Shown: in pieces, positions 1 to 11,044 of the stretch | Layout of the letters: every line of letters starts with the position of its first letter | How positions within the stretch are numbered: the first letter of the stretch is position 1 | From: Acanthococcus lagerstroemiae | Taxonomy: Eukaryota > Arthropoda > Insecta > Hemiptera > Eriococcidae | NCBI GenBank assembly: GCA_031841125.1 | Contig: CM063107.1 | Span: 23,764,499-23,828,498, forward strand | Reading direction: 5' to 3' | Length of the DNA stretch: 64,000 nucleotides | The notes under the pieces: model-generated | What the model was told of the DNA's origin: nothing | What the model saw: only the letters and a program-made list of their open reading frames with translations | Databases searched by the model: none | Made by a program: the position numbers and the translations under genes

Positions 1-1845
1 TTAAAGTTTTCGATTTCATCAAGGCCCGCTGTTTTATTGTTATTTAGTTTTTCTAGCGTTTTTTGAATTTCATCTTTTTGGAAAGCTGGAAGGCGTAAAT
101 TATCGGAAATGGAAGTGTAAGCATTTTGGAGGTCTAACTTGGTATTTTGTTCGTCCTCGTCCTTGGGTTTTGCATATAGTTCCGAATGGAATTTTGTTGC
201 TCCCTCACTTATTTCTTTTCTGCCGAAAATCTTGCCTTTATTGGATATCGAATTGACAAAAGGGAAGAGGTACTGTGCTTTTGATATGCCCTCCTAAATA
301 AAATGTTTTTGAAGAAATATACACGAAGACGAAAAATGACATAACAGAGAACAGTATTTTTGGATACATCCAATTTACATGTGTTCCTACTTTTTTTCGA
401 TTTTTAGCGACGAAATAAGCTGAAGTGCGTTCTTTATTGTTATGTTAAACTTCACCCCGTTTGTGAGGTCCCTTAGAAAACTTTTTTTCGCTGAAATTTT
501 GGGTACCTTCTTACACCTAAATACACTAATTTTTCGTGCGGGAGTGAGAATCGAGAAGAAAAAAGGTGAAATAAGTGCCACCTATCCATTGCCTCCTTTT
601 TCTAAGCCAAGGGATAATACCCTCCCCTCCAGATTTTTTATTCTGATTTGGTAACCAACATTTGGACATAAATATAGAAGCACCTTCCTTTGCTCTAAAA
701 TAATGACAAAAGTGTTTTATCTCATTCCTGTTTACCCTCTTCTTAGATTTGGAGATTTGGGCTGCTGCAGGCTCTTTTTTTTTGTTCAGCCCCCCCCCCC
801 CAAGTACGATCCTACCATCCAACTAGTCTTTGGAACTTTCTGTGGCAATCTGGAAAAATGTGAGAAGCCTTCACCGCTTTATTCGGATAATATTCATTCA
901 GTCTTGAAGTGATAAACCCGTCATAATGAATCTGCTCTGTTGCGTGGATAACTCGATTAAGGTTGGCAAATTTAACAGACAACGTATACATCGTGTAAGG
1001 TTAATCCTACGACCCCACGTCGCAAATCCCATCAGGTGGCAGTGTCACCTAAAACTATACAGCTACTGTATGTACAAATAATGAGCTTTAGATAATTACG
1101 AGAAAGTTCTATTAATATTTTCGTGTATACCCATGCGGTATCTGTTTGACAAATGATTACAATTAATTTATCGCTTCCCGTAAACTCAGTGCATTTAAGG
1201 TGCATCACGCGTGCATAATCGCTTACAGGAAAAACAAGTCGAGTTCAGATAAATTTCATTAATTCTCGAATACTGCTTCTGATTCGAATGTAAATGAACA
1301 TCATCGTATTACGTTATAATAGCCAGCGGACCGTTCGTTTTGAAATATCTTTCTTTTCGAATCGTGGTCAATGGTCATGAATGAGTGTCAAAAGAGGTAT
1401 TATGCGATAAATTCGCGATGATGCATGTGAAAGATATTGTTTTAGCATTTCGTGTTACGTTGAAGTAGATCTTACCTACTTTTCGTAAATCTGCAATCGA
1501 AAGATTTGTTCCGACAGGGTGCAAGGGGGTCTAAGATCTAAGCGCAGCGAAACAACTTTTTTCAGAGCGAAATTTTACTTTTTCCTACTAAAAACTAAAA
1601 TTTCAAGAAAAAGTTTGCTATATTTTTGATTTTTGCCAACTACTGCTATGTTTATCTATACGCTTGAAAAATGTCAAATTATGGGGTATTTTCCATCTGA
1701 AAACTAAAATTCGAAGCTCTGACAGAAAATTTTTAATTTTCAATTTTGGCAATTGCAACTGCTCAATTTAACAGATTTTGAAAATTTCAAATTGTTGGCG
1801 GAGGGGCCGATGACTTTTCCTGGTTTGATTATTGGTTCTTCGAAA
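1..1845. other. No recognisable gene; AT-rich DNA
   Basis: Only short chance ORFs on both strands. A run of C at about 790-802 and a short stretch near 1540-1830 containing a 'gcgcagcgaaac' motif and A/T-rich sequence are the only notable textures. Nothing here could be assigned to a gene or element family. Confidence 0.5.
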
Positions 1846-1847
1846 CC

Positions 1848-2475
1848 TGATCAGGACTTCGTCGGACTCTTACAGCTAGTTTAGGCTCGTATGAGACTCC
1901 AAGGGACTATTCGAAACTATTTCAAATCCTTCAATGCCCTTCCGGACAAACTGTTTTCGAAATTCAGTAACTGTTTAAGATTCGCTTAAAACCTTTCCTG
2001 ACTCTTTGAGGTTGAATAAGAGTCGAACGTTTTTCCATGTTTGTTCAAAACGAGTGGGTGCTTTTAAGACACTTTCAAATGTTTAAAAAATTTGCTGAGA
2101 CCATAGAAGACTTGTTCAATATTCTTTATGAGTTTATGACACTTCCAAACTTGCTATAGCCTCTTTTGGACTCTCTATACTTAATCAGGAATATTCAAAA
2201 CTTGATCATGACTTTTTAAATTTCATCTAGTCACTTCAGAATTTTTCAAAACTAGCTTAAAACCCTCAAAAACTGATTTAAGACTCTCTAGGACTTTTCT
2301 AGACTTGCTTAAAACTACACACGAATCTTGAAAACTCATTTACGATTTCAAGACTCTTTCACACTTCTTTCAGATTCATTAAAACTCTTTAAAAGAACCT
2401 ATCAGATTTGTTTGAGACTCCGTAAAACGTTACCGGTTTTGAAGATTTTGAGACTTCAATATTCTTTCCTGGGAA
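1848..2475. repeat. Cryptic 'GACTCTT/AAGACTC' repeat field
   Basis: The heptamers 'agactct', 'agactcc', 'aagactc' and near variants such as 'gacttgctt' recur every 15-40 bases, giving a loosely periodic field rather than clean tandem units. The same vocabulary appears at 25380-25500, 41330-41600, 43260-43460 and 57400-57510, in one strand or the other. It is probably decayed simple-sequence DNA. Confidence 0.5.
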
Positions 2476-5400
2476 AGGCAATACTTCTAGTGTCTCCTCT
2501 CAACCTTGTCGGGGGGAGGGAGAAAGAGGGGGAAATACCCTGGGCCTGGACTTTGAGGGCCCGATATTTTGAAAATGCCTAAATTTCAACGCTTACGTCT
2601 ACATCATACTGTACATCAAATCAGCAGTCACTCCTTACACCATGAAAGAAACCTCTTATCCCGTAGCTTATAATGTTTTCCCATCTGAAAAAAGAAAGAA
2701 ATGAACTGGAGGAGGGAGACTCGTGGAATTTCCCACAGGTCCTTTTTCTCTCTACGGGGCTGTCTTCCCTGTGTTTTTCGCACCTGATGTTATGTACCTC
2801 AAGTAATTTTTTGAGATTTTTTCGCGTGCCCAATGTAAGATTATATAACGGATCAAGAAATAAACCCGTTTGATATCACTAATGTCTACGCGTATTCAGC
2901 ATTGAATATTCTATATTGTAGCCTCCGGTGGAGCCCTCTGGGTAGAAGTTACAGCTAAAATGACCTCAGAAATGAACTCAGCAACTCAATAAACCCTATA
3001 ATCGATAGGTTGGAAACTATCATCCTAAACGTTCATGTGTTGATCCTCTGTGAAGTCGTTGAGGATTAGACTGAGCTCAGGGAAAGGGGGGAAAATGGTT
3101 TAGCAGTTCCGTAAATACGTAACATTTATTTAATTAGGCCAATTGCCAGATTATGAAGCCTCTTAGCACTTACGAACTTTCTTCAAAAAATTTCCTGCTT
3201 AGTATTTCGTTATTTTAATAACACTGTTTTTTGTACTCTCTTTGTAAAGGGTTTCAAAGGAAAACTGAATTTTTTTCTTAAGGGGAATCCTATGTTAAAT
3301 TTTAGCTTCCTTGCGCAGCGGCCTAAATTTTTACCGCTGGTTTTTCCGCTCAGATGCGCGACTTTTCTTCTCATATGAGCAAAACTAGAGAAAAAATAAT
3401 GAAAAGTAGAATCAGATTGACACGAGAAGAAAGAAAAAGGAATAAGCATGTGTAGTTTTTTTGGCAGGAAAAATTTTGTTCTTTAAAAGAGACTCGAACA
3501 TTATAATTTTAAAAAGGAAGATAACGAATAATCAACTGATAGAGTAAGATTATCTTATGTCACTGATTTCGAATTTCTTATCAGATTTTCAAATTGGCTC
3601 TGATTTGGGCCCCAGATCAAAATTTCGACTTTCAGCTTCGTAAAATTAATCTAGGCTTCTAGAGAGCCGAACAAAGTAACGAAGTTGGGGACTTCGGATC
3701 GTCGATTTCGAATATTGCAGATTATTTTTCTTCCTTCGCCGAGGTGAAAAACTAACTTGATTTGGAAAATATAAAATAAGGTTTTTCAGGTCATTGACCT
3801 TAAATTTTTTATATTGTATCCGCTCTATTTATGAAACCAAGATTCTAATTTCAGCCCGAAGTGAAAAAATGGCATTTGTACTTCTAAATTCAGAGTTGAT
3901 CATTACCAAGGCTGGCGCAAAGGGAAGGGGCACATGGGTGTCTCCCATTCGTGAAATAATACTCAAAAGTCGGTGAATTTCTATACCCAGCCAAAAAGTG
4001 AATGGATGGAAATTTTTCTTGTTTGTCCTAGGAAATTGGTTATATTTTAGTCGGTATTGATCGAAAAGTCTGAGAAAATCTTGGGACTGAGACCTAATCG
4101 AAAAAATGAAGACGATACGAGACTGTTTTTTTCTTTCTTATCGACTAGAATTTTAGTTGGGAGTTTTGGTGAACCCTCTCTCTTCCCTCTTCAACATATT
4201 CTTCATCCCAACCGTGATCTTCATGAACTTCGTTAGAAAGCTGAGGTTAAGCAATATACGACTTGAAGAAATTGATCGAATGACGGGGGGAGGGAGACTT
4301 ACGGTGAAATTCAAGGATGCCCTATTTGCACCTCTTGCTTTGAATCGCTGATAGTTGAAAACATCAGTAAACAAAGATAATTGAATTTGTATCTAAGCTA
4401 CCTGCTATACGAGTTTTCCACACTGAGTATTGGAGTTAGATTAAGAAAGTAAATTTTTTCCGGTACACGTTGACATTTTCGGTACCTAATCTTTTATTTT
4501 GCAGGGAGACTCTCGAACTCCCAGCTCTTAGATAACCAAATTTGTAAAATTATGAACGAGCAGTATCGGTCTTATTCATATTCATTTATCAACCTTCCAG
4601 AAAATTTATGTTCAAATTTCAGTCTCATAATTACTCCTATACCATTGACTTCATTGACCCGGGGATTTTATGTGTTTACGTTCCCTATAATGTACTCCGG
4701 GCTAATTCTCCGAACATTTCAAGATTTCAAGTGACTATTTCTTGACTTATCATTATTCTACACTTTGAAATGAATTCGAGGTTAATTTATGGAGTAACTG
4801 AAGACTTATAATTGTTTTAGTAAAAAACTAAAAATCCTAATGTAATGCCTGCTTCGCAGTTCTAAACTACATTTCAAAAATAAAATTCTTTAAAAACGCG
4901 TCAAATAACCGTACGAGTTCATATCGATTCACAGCAAAATCAAAATAATTACTCACGTTATCAGCAGTAAAGATGATCAATATTCACGGACATATCGCAC
5001 ATCAAAACCACACAAACCCGATGATTGAAGAAACGATAGAAGTGAAACTTTTATTTATGTCTTTCAACGAGGATCTGTTTTCCAATGATACTAGACTTTT
5101 GAAATCGAAGACGGAGTTGCTGTGGTAATTAGTTAACTGCGTGAGGGTTGAACCGGTTCCGGAATTTTGTGCCAGGTCCGGCACCGAAGGTAAAATCATT
5201 CAATTCCGTATAGAAATTTTCGTTTTTAATGAGATCCTTCATTGGTAGGGTTCGGTCATTGGAATTCGTGAATAAAAAGGAAAACTATCGTACTCGTACT
5301 AAAAATTTTCGCCTGTTGAATCGGGGAGCCAGTTTAGTGCTTTGGTCCGAGGATTCCGTTTGCACCCAGAGTGAGAAGCTGGTCTCGGTTTTGGCCAATA

Positions 5401-5477
5401 ATGGCAGGACTGTATTCACGTAGATCTTTGTCGAGTTAAAAAAATATAGTCACGTTCTTGGAAACTTGATATCAAGT
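2476..5477. other. No recognisable gene; unassigned AT-rich DNA
   Basis: Short ORFs on both strands overlap each other and show no family motif. G-rich or GA-rich patches occur near 2510-2550 and 4280-4310. Nothing supports a gene, RNA or defined transposon here. Confidence 0.45.
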
Positions 5478-5492
5478 ATGTATAATTTGTTG
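5478..5492. repeat. Target-site duplication of SINE copy 1 (left)
   Basis: ATGTATAATTTGTTG, repeated exactly at 5708-5722 on the far side of the SINE. Perfect identity suggests a fairly recent insertion. Confidence 0.93.
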
Positions 5493-5707
5493 GAGTCTGG
5501 TTGGCCGAGTGGATAGCGCGCTGGTCTCGGAATCCAGAGGTCCCGGCTTCGAGCCATTGTAGCAACTCTCTACATTTCGACCTAGGCCGATTTTTCGGCA
5601 AGATAAGACGAGAGCTAAGACAGCTCTAACAGCCTCCCCGACGTCTCTGAAGTAATGCTCGAAAGGGCGGATTCCAGGGCTCAGGCTGAGAGTAAATTAG
5701 AAAAGAG
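5493..5707 (+). mobile_element. tRNA-derived SINE, copy 1 (full length)
   Basis: A 215-bp element with a tRNA-like head. An A-box-like TGGCCGAGTGG lies at 5502-5512 and a B-box-like GGCTTCGAGCC at 5545-5555, the layout of an internal RNA polymerase III promoter. The head can be drawn with an anticodon loop CTCGGAA (anticodon CGG), but the acceptor and T-arm pairing is not that of a working tRNA. A unique body follows ('cctaggccgatttttcgg', then 'gctcgaaagggcgg') and a short A-rich tail. It is flanked by a perfect 15-bp target-site duplication, ATGTATAATTTGTTG, at 5478-5492 and 5708-5722, which fixes both ends and shows LINE-type retrotransposition. Copies at 8697 and 58258 share the whole structure. 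Confidence 0.93.
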
Positions 5708-5722
5708 ATGTATAATTTGTTG

Positions 5723-6977
5723 TGTATAGGATTATTTTGAATCCCTAATATATGAGGTTGGTTAGGTAATTACGAAAAAATTATAAGAACGTATTTATAT
5801 TAAATCGAATCTAGTTTGATATTTGTTTGTAATAATATAATGGATGATATCAACTTTTTTAAATCTATATTTATGGGACTGTTTGACTACGCACATAGGG
5901 GTTGAGTCTCCATTCGGATTCTCGGCACGATTGATGCGGAGAACATGTTCTGGGAGAGATGTCCGACACATGAACGTTCCGACTTTACCATTTTTATTAA
6001 GTATTGAATACTAACTGAAACATTACAAATTTCGAGTTACATAGAAAAAACACAGTTACTGTTTACTAGAATGTATCTTATATACGAGTATATAATATGG
6101 AGATGAAAGAAATGTCGACATTTCAAAGGTTACCCTTTCTAAATTCGTTCTCTGCAGAATAAAAATAATAAGTTTACAAGAAGAAAATAATAAAATAAAT
6201 TTGAGTTGTGACCCAGGGACTCCAAAGTTTCTCATGGGAAAATGCATACAAAATGTATGGTTTATGCCCTGTGATGTTTCCTGAAGTATAAAAAGCTACC
6301 TAAAATATATTTGAACTTGAAACTTGATTAACTCAGTAAAGGAGATGCGTCACATGGATGAGAGCCGACAGTGGGACAAATAACACGTTCTCCTCTCTTC
6401 CCCCGCTTCAGTGGATTTCCCAAAAACGTATATGTACAAAAAAAAAACCATAAAAAAGGGTTCTTCTTTCTAAAACAGATCTTATTATCTCCTGAAAGTA
6501 TTTTAACTCCTTTCCTTTCCCATTCACTCTTCCACTTGCTTTACCCTCATGGGTTTGGAAAAACATGTACAAGAAGGAAAACATTTCTCCGATAGATTTG
6601 ATTTATAGAAGAAATAAATGAGGAACGTTGAGGGGCGAATGGAAAGGGAAAAGGGGCAAGGTGCTTCTCCAGGTGGTAACTAGACTTATTTCAAGAAGAA
6701 TTCCTCATAGAAGAGGACAAACTCAATTTTGGAGAAAAAAGAATGGAGAGGGAAAGGGAGTTAGATACTTCCAGGAGGGGGCAAAACTTATTTCAATAGG
6801 AAAAAATCGTTTTTTGTTTTTTTTTTGTTAGTATGCACTTTTGGAGAACCTATGGGATGATGTACGAATATTTACTACTCTTGTCGGCTTCCACTCATGT
6901 GACACTTTTCCTTTATTGAATTAAATATGTTTCATACTTAGAAATAATTTCAACGGCATAAAATCTTGCATTGTGAA
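5723..6977. other. No gene recognised; contains a weak ~105-bp duplication
   Basis: Mostly unassigned AT-rich DNA. Two GA-rich stretches at about 6630-6700 and 6735-6805 resemble each other ('gaatggaaagggaaaaggggcaaggtgcttctccagg' type sequence followed by 'acttatttcaa'), suggesting an old tandem duplication of about 105 bp. Confidence 0.4.
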
Positions 6978-7097
6978 TGTTACGTACTAAGCCCGAAATT
7001 GTACAGATCGGGGATGGTACAAGCAATTTTGTACTGTCCGCGAATCGAACGGCCCACTTTGTACTGACCCTGAGATATCAAACTTGGTATAATTGAT

Positions 7098-7230
7098 GAG
7101 CTCAGAATCAAAACTCACATTTGCCATTTCACTTCAAGGGCGCAAATAGGCAAAGCATTGTACGCGGGTGCAGGAATATTTTTGCTGTGCCTGTGAACGT
7201 GGAGTATATATGAAGAGTGTTATTCCAAAC
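7098..7230 (+). repeat. Inner inverted repeat, left arm
   Basis: Runs from 'gagctcagaatcaaaactca' to 'gagtgttattccaaac'. It pairs with 8335-8481 in reverse complement with high identity over about 130 bp apart from a small insertion near the 'tatatgaa/catatgg' segment. The arms are about 1.1 kb apart. Confidence 0.85.
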
Positions 7231-8334
7231 TGCCCTAAGTCAAAAACAGTGAAATCGAAAAAATGCAAAAAACTATCTCTGCTGAATAGATGGCATTTTT
7301 GGTAGGTGAAAGTTGGCTGCATCGGTAGTATAACTCATCCGAATACCCCCTCCCCTTTGGAGTGTTCTAGCTTCCTATTAGTTCTGTAAGCCTGTGACTT
7401 AGGGCAGTTCGAATACTGAAAATTTATTTTTCGTGGTGATAGGCCGGATTAACGACTATTATGCGTAAATTGTTCGATAAATGGGTAATATAAATGAAGC
7501 TAATGTTTGAGAAGCGCTCTGTGAAAATATACCATATGTCGGAGAACTTGTTTTTGAGTTTTTAGGAAAATCTGATAGAGCTAAAATTTACTTGTATTAA
7601 AATAGTAAATGTAGTTTATAGCTTCAATAAAGACTAGAATAGAAGTAGTTGAAGTTTAAAAATGTGAAATCTCAGTTTTCAGAAAAATACGTTTAAAGTT
7701 GTAAAACAGATAAATTACGCAAAAAAATCGATGGCTCGGCGTTTACTGGGCCAACACGTCTCAAATTTTGCTATGATATCCTGCAACCATGAACCAAAAC
7801 ATCCTGCAAGGCTGACAGGGAGTCGATGCATGTACATAAAGGAATACAAGTTTGAAGAAGATAGTCCGTATGAGAAACAAGTGGAGGGTTGGTTTTGAAA
7901 AACTGGTGAGTCTGAAAACGAAGTTTTCCAAGGTCATACATTTGAAAACAATGAACTTATCGGTAACGCGATAGTAATTATTATTCGCAGCTGTAGTGAT
8001 AACGCATGCACAAATGTAAACAAGATCGATGCGACTTATGGTACCTTTTCCGAATACCGGCCTGTAGCTTGAAATATCATCTCCTGAAGGACTATTTTCT
8101 GCTATACACTGTGGCCAAGTGTGTCTAGAAATAGTTTCCGTTGAAATGTGAAAAACGGAATTTCCGACAAATGGTAACAACTACCATGATTTGGAATAAC
8201 GCTTCTTTCACGCCTCACTATAGAGACCTTTTTCACGTAATTTGGACGGCAGGAGTTCGATAACGTGTTGGTAATAACTTTTCGCCACTAGATCGTGCTC
8301 TTATCTCATTATTTGTGAGAACTGACTTGAAGTA

Positions 8335-8481
8335 GTTTGGAATAACACTCTCCATATGGAGTATGTTACACATACACCACGTTCACAGGCACAGCAAAGA
8401 TATTCCTGCACCCGTGTACAGTATTTTGCCTATATGCGCCCTTGAAGTGAAATGGGAAATGTGAGTTTTGATTCTGAGCTC
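8335..8481 (-). repeat. Inner inverted repeat, right arm
   Basis: Reverse complement of 7098-7230, with an extra ~14 bp around the palindromic 'ctccatatggag'. Shared landmarks are 'gtgcctgtgaacgtgg' (antisense here) and 'tcacttcaagggcgca'. Confidence 0.85.
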
Positions 8482-8696
8482 CTCAGTTAATACTGTACCC
8501 TTCGCGATGAGTGTACCAACTTGTAGGAAATGAATAATATTGTACAGAATGTTTTGTACAAACTCGGAAATACATAGATTGTATGTAATATTCTCTAATC
8601 GCTCTTTACATGTTTCAACATGATAGTCCCAAGTGCATTAGCCTACGTAGGAAATCCAAGGAAAGGGGTTGTAGTGCAACCTAGTTTTTGAAGAAG

Positions 8697-8923
8697 GGGG
8701 TCTGGTTGGACGAGTGGATAGCGCGCTGGTCCCGGAATCCGGAGGTCCCAGGTTCGAGCCCGCGTAGCAACTCGCCAGATTTCGACCTAGGCCGGGTTTT
8801 CGGCTAGAAGGGAAAAGGACTAAGACAGCCCTAGCAGCCCCCCCCCCGACGTCTCTGAAGTAATGCTCGAAAGGGCGGATTCCAGGGCTCGAGTTGAGAG
8901 TAAATTAGAAAAGAAAAAAGTTG
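8697..8923 (+). mobile_element. tRNA-derived SINE, copy 2 (full length)
   Basis: Same family as 5493-5707. A-box-like TGGACGAGTGG at 8707-8717, B-box GGTTCGAGCCC at 8751-8761, then the family body and an A-rich tail ('attagaaaagaaaaaag'). The flanks carry a 13-bp duplication with one mismatch: GTTTTTGAAGAAG at 8684-8696 and GTTTCTGAAGAAG at 8924-8936. The element sits inside the Ginger-like composite, immediately upstream of its integrase remnant, so it is younger than that transposon. Confidence 0.92.
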
Positions 8924-8943
8924 GTTTCTGAAGAAGCTAACGC

Positions 8944-9410
8944 AATGGGCCAAGTCGATTGATCGATATGCAATCATCTAAAGATGGTCAGTTTAAAGTT
9001 GTTATGAATTATCAAGATAACCTGGTTAAATTTTTACACCTACGTGCTCTCAAAACTAAAACCGCTGCAGAAGTTATTTACAATTTAATTTACATTTTTT
9101 GTGGATTCGGTGCCCCCTTTGTGTTACAATTCGATAGTGGTCGTGAATTCGTAAATGCCTTTATCACTGATTTGGAACTGTTATGGCCGGGTCTCAAGAT
9201 TGTACATGGTAAACCTCGGCATTCTTAAAGCCAGGGAAGTATTGAATGAGCAAACCGCGATGTGGAGGAAATGGTGAGAGCTTGGATGATTGACAATAGT
9301 TTGACTGCCTGGTCTGAGATTACATTTCGTCCAATTTCAAAAGAATAATAGTTACCACTTAGGAATTAAACAGTCACCTTTTAGACGCTATTTGTCAGGA
9401 AATCGAGATT
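8944..9410 (+). pseudogene. DDE/DDxE integrase core pseudogene (Ginger/KRBA2-type)
   Basis: The longest open stretch is 8959-9228. It reads as a retroviral-type integrase core: 'LIDMQSSKDGQ' with the first catalytic Asp, 'VLQFDSGREFVNAF' with the second, then 'IVHGKPRHS'. Past an in-frame TAA the same frame continues 'SQGSIE*ANRDVEEMVRAW', supplying the Glu about 36 residues after the second Asp; a later frame shift gives 'NNSYHLGIKQSPFR'. A one-base slip just upstream of 8959 joins an upstream 'GQVD' to this core. Known relatives are the integrases of Ginger transposons and of host genes derived from them (KRBA2-like). At least two in-frame stops and two frameshifts make it a clear pseudogene. 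It lies inside the right TIR of the element at 6978-9521, where a transposase would be expected. Confidence 0.85.
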
Positions 9411-9451
9411 AGGTCTCGGTAATGCCGCTATACCCCCTCCCCCTACAAGAA

Positions 9452-9521
9452 AAAATCGCGTATAGTACAAAAATGCTTGTACCATTTCCGATCTGTACAA
9501 TTTCGGGCTTGGTATGTAACA
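9452..9521 (-). repeat. Right terminal inverted repeat of Ginger-like element
   Basis: In reverse complement reads TGTTACATACCAAGCCCGAA and on through GTACAGATCGGAAATGGTACAAGCATTTTTGTACT, matching 6978-7045 with a few substitutions. Confidence 0.82.
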
Positions 9522-9891
9522 TACATGACTGTATATAAATTTCCCAATAAGTAACTTTTGCATCCCAGAACCATCTTTCAACTTTTCTCTTCAAAGTCCT
9601 TTAAAACATAATACTGTCTTTATCCTACAGAGAAACTATATATTTGGGAGTACGACTTATAGCATGTCATTTATTATTTCTCTTCAAGACGTACCTGAAC
9701 ATCAACTTAATTTTTCCGACTATGTTGAATTTCTCGACTTCCGGATATAATTTCACGAATGGATAGGTAATATCTCACTCCCCACATCTTCTCCCCCTCC
9801 TCCCACACTGACCCTAATTTTCGGAGACCTTCGTGATTAGTCAGTGTACTTAACTGATTATCAGAATGAAACGTTAACTTCCACGGAATTA

Positions 9892-10329
9892 CCGTATTTC
9901 TTCGAATGTAATGCGCAGTAGGATTTTGAAGACCTTATTTTACAAATCAATTTTGTATACGAATATAATGTGCACCGCAAAAAAAAAACATTGGCGAATG
10001 AGAATATACATGGGGGAAAGTAATTTTTATTGCAAATGGTAGGTAATTTAAAGTACCATTAGGTAACTACTGAAAGTAGGGAAGTATTTACTCATCATCA
10101 GAATTGTCTTCATATTTGCCACTGAAATCCTCATCACACTCATCCTCTGCACTGTCAGCTTCCTCATCAGTCTCGTCTTCCCTGACTTAGTCACCATTCG
10201 TTTACATGCTTTTTCATGAATGCAGGTTTATACGTGCGAATATAACGCGCACTCGAATATAATGCGCATTTCACTTTCAGAAACTTCAAAATTAAATAAA
10301 ATGTGCGCATTATATTCGAAGAAATATGG
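9892..10329 (-). mobile_element. pogo/Tigger-like element, internally deleted
   Basis: 438 bp with 25-bp terminal inverted repeats: CCGTATTTCTTCGAATGTAA at the left and CCATATTTCTTCGAATATAA (reverse strand) at the right. Both are flanked by the dinucleotide TA (9890-9891 and 10330-10331), as in the Tc1/mariner superfamily. The 'CGAATATAATGCGCAC' motif recurs near both ends (about 9959-9975 and 10227-10270), probably as subterminal transposase-binding repeats. Between them, on the minus strand, is a short acidic peptide-coding segment (10088-10186) typical of the end of a pogo-type transposase. Most of the transposase gene is missing, so it could only move if supplied in trans. Confidence 0.8.
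10088..10186 (-). pseudogene. C-terminal fragment of pogo-type transposase
   Basis: Reading leftward to a TAA at 10088-10090 there are 32 codons rich in Asp and Glu ('EDETDEEADSAEDE' followed by 'DFSGKYEDNSDDE'). Acidic C-terminal tails of this kind are known in pogo/Tigger transposases and their domesticated relatives. An upstream in-frame stop at 10187-10189 bounds the fragment. No helix-turn-helix or DDE core is present. The assignment rests on the tail composition together with the TIRs and TA duplications around it. Confidence 0.65.
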
Positions 10330-10331
10330 TA

Positions 10332-10988
10332 GTACATTTATTTTGTCGTTTTTGTGCTAATTCGACTATACTGAAGTAAACATGGGTGTCACTAGGGGAA
10401 TAAAGGGTAATTATGCTTGATCGCCTTTTCTTAAATGCCTCATTTCAAAAAGTCACATTTTTCCTCCTGGAAAAAGTTTCTCCTTTCTTCCTAATGTGTT
10501 TTCCCTTCATCCTCCTAAACAAACTCGTGGGATGCCTATGGGATTAAGCCTTCCGTTTGGTAATATTCATTGTAGAATTATTCGTATTCTGCAATCCAGG
10601 TGAATACAAAGAATTTTTTTACAAGTGCTTCCTCAATAATACATTATCTGAATAGTAATTAATCATTAACGAATTGCCAATTGCCGGCTTGATCTCTGAC
10701 TCGCCTTACCCATTAATAACGAACGATCGGCCTAATTATCAGCCTCTTCGGGAAGTCTCTCAATTTGGACTTAATTAAGACCGTGTATGATTTTAGCATG
10801 CAGAAACGCGATAGAACTTTGTTTAAAAAAATTTTTAAACTGTACCAGGAAAACGCGATGATAAATTACATTTCCTTTTCTCGTGATTATCTCTGTCGGA
10901 TGTGTCACAACTTTTACTTTGTTTTTTTTTTCCTCGACGAAATAAAGCAACGCAAGAAATAAATGCGAATTTATTTATGTTTCAAGCC
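10332..10988. other. No gene recognised
   Basis: Unassigned sequence. A 65-codon ORF at 10765-10962 has no recognisable motif. Its last bases overlap an AATAAA at 10958-10963, 26 bases before the A19 tract, so it may be the end of a retrocopy rather than a gene. Confidence 0.4.
10970..10975 (-). terminator. Possible poly(A) signal AATAAA for the minus-strand exon
   Basis: TTTATT on the plus strand gives AATAAA on the minus strand, about 70 bases beyond the stop codon at 11045-11047. This spacing would give a short 3' UTR. In this orientation a U19 tract would lie inside the UTR. Use of the signal is inferred. Confidence 0.4.
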
Positions 10989-11007
10989 AAAAAAAAAAAA
11001 AAAAAAA
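10989..11007. repeat. A19 homopolymer
   Basis: Nineteen consecutive A on the plus strand. Preceded by AATAAA at 10941-10946 and 10958-10963, so it could mark the 3' end of a plus-strand retrocopy; on the minus strand it would be a T19 in the 3' UTR of the exon at 11045-11230. Confidence 0.9.
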
Positions 11008-11044
11008 GTTCTAAGATGTTATTCTAGTATAAAGGAGTTTCCAT

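Larger units (their letters stand above)
6978..9521 (+). mobile_element. Ginger-like DNA transposon remnant (composite)
   Basis: The ends form terminal inverted repeats of about 65 bp: 6978-7045 (TGTTACGTACTAAGCCCGAA...) and, on the other strand, 9452-9521 (TGTTACATACCAAGCCCGAA...). The termini fit the TGTNR start known for Ginger transposons, whose integrase resembles that of gypsy elements; an integrase pseudogene lies just inside the right end (8944-9410). No convincing target-site duplication was found. A second, inner inverted repeat (7098-7230 and 8335-8481), and a weak terminus-like GTATGTAATATT at 8581-8592, suggest that a non-autonomous relative may be nested or joined inside. SINE copy 2 was inserted later. 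Family assignment is inference; the TIR pairing and the integrase are seen directly. Confidence 0.6.

Noticed and set aside
5493..5580. Functional tRNA gene (also at 8697 and 58258)
   Set aside because: A and B boxes are present, but the acceptor and T stems do not close properly, and all three copies share a non-tRNA body and are flanked by long target duplications. They are SINEs.
7761..8180. 139-codon minus-strand ORF
   Set aside because: Lies wholly inside the Ginger-like element between its inner inverted repeats; no domain motif, no splice sites and ordinary AT-rich composition.
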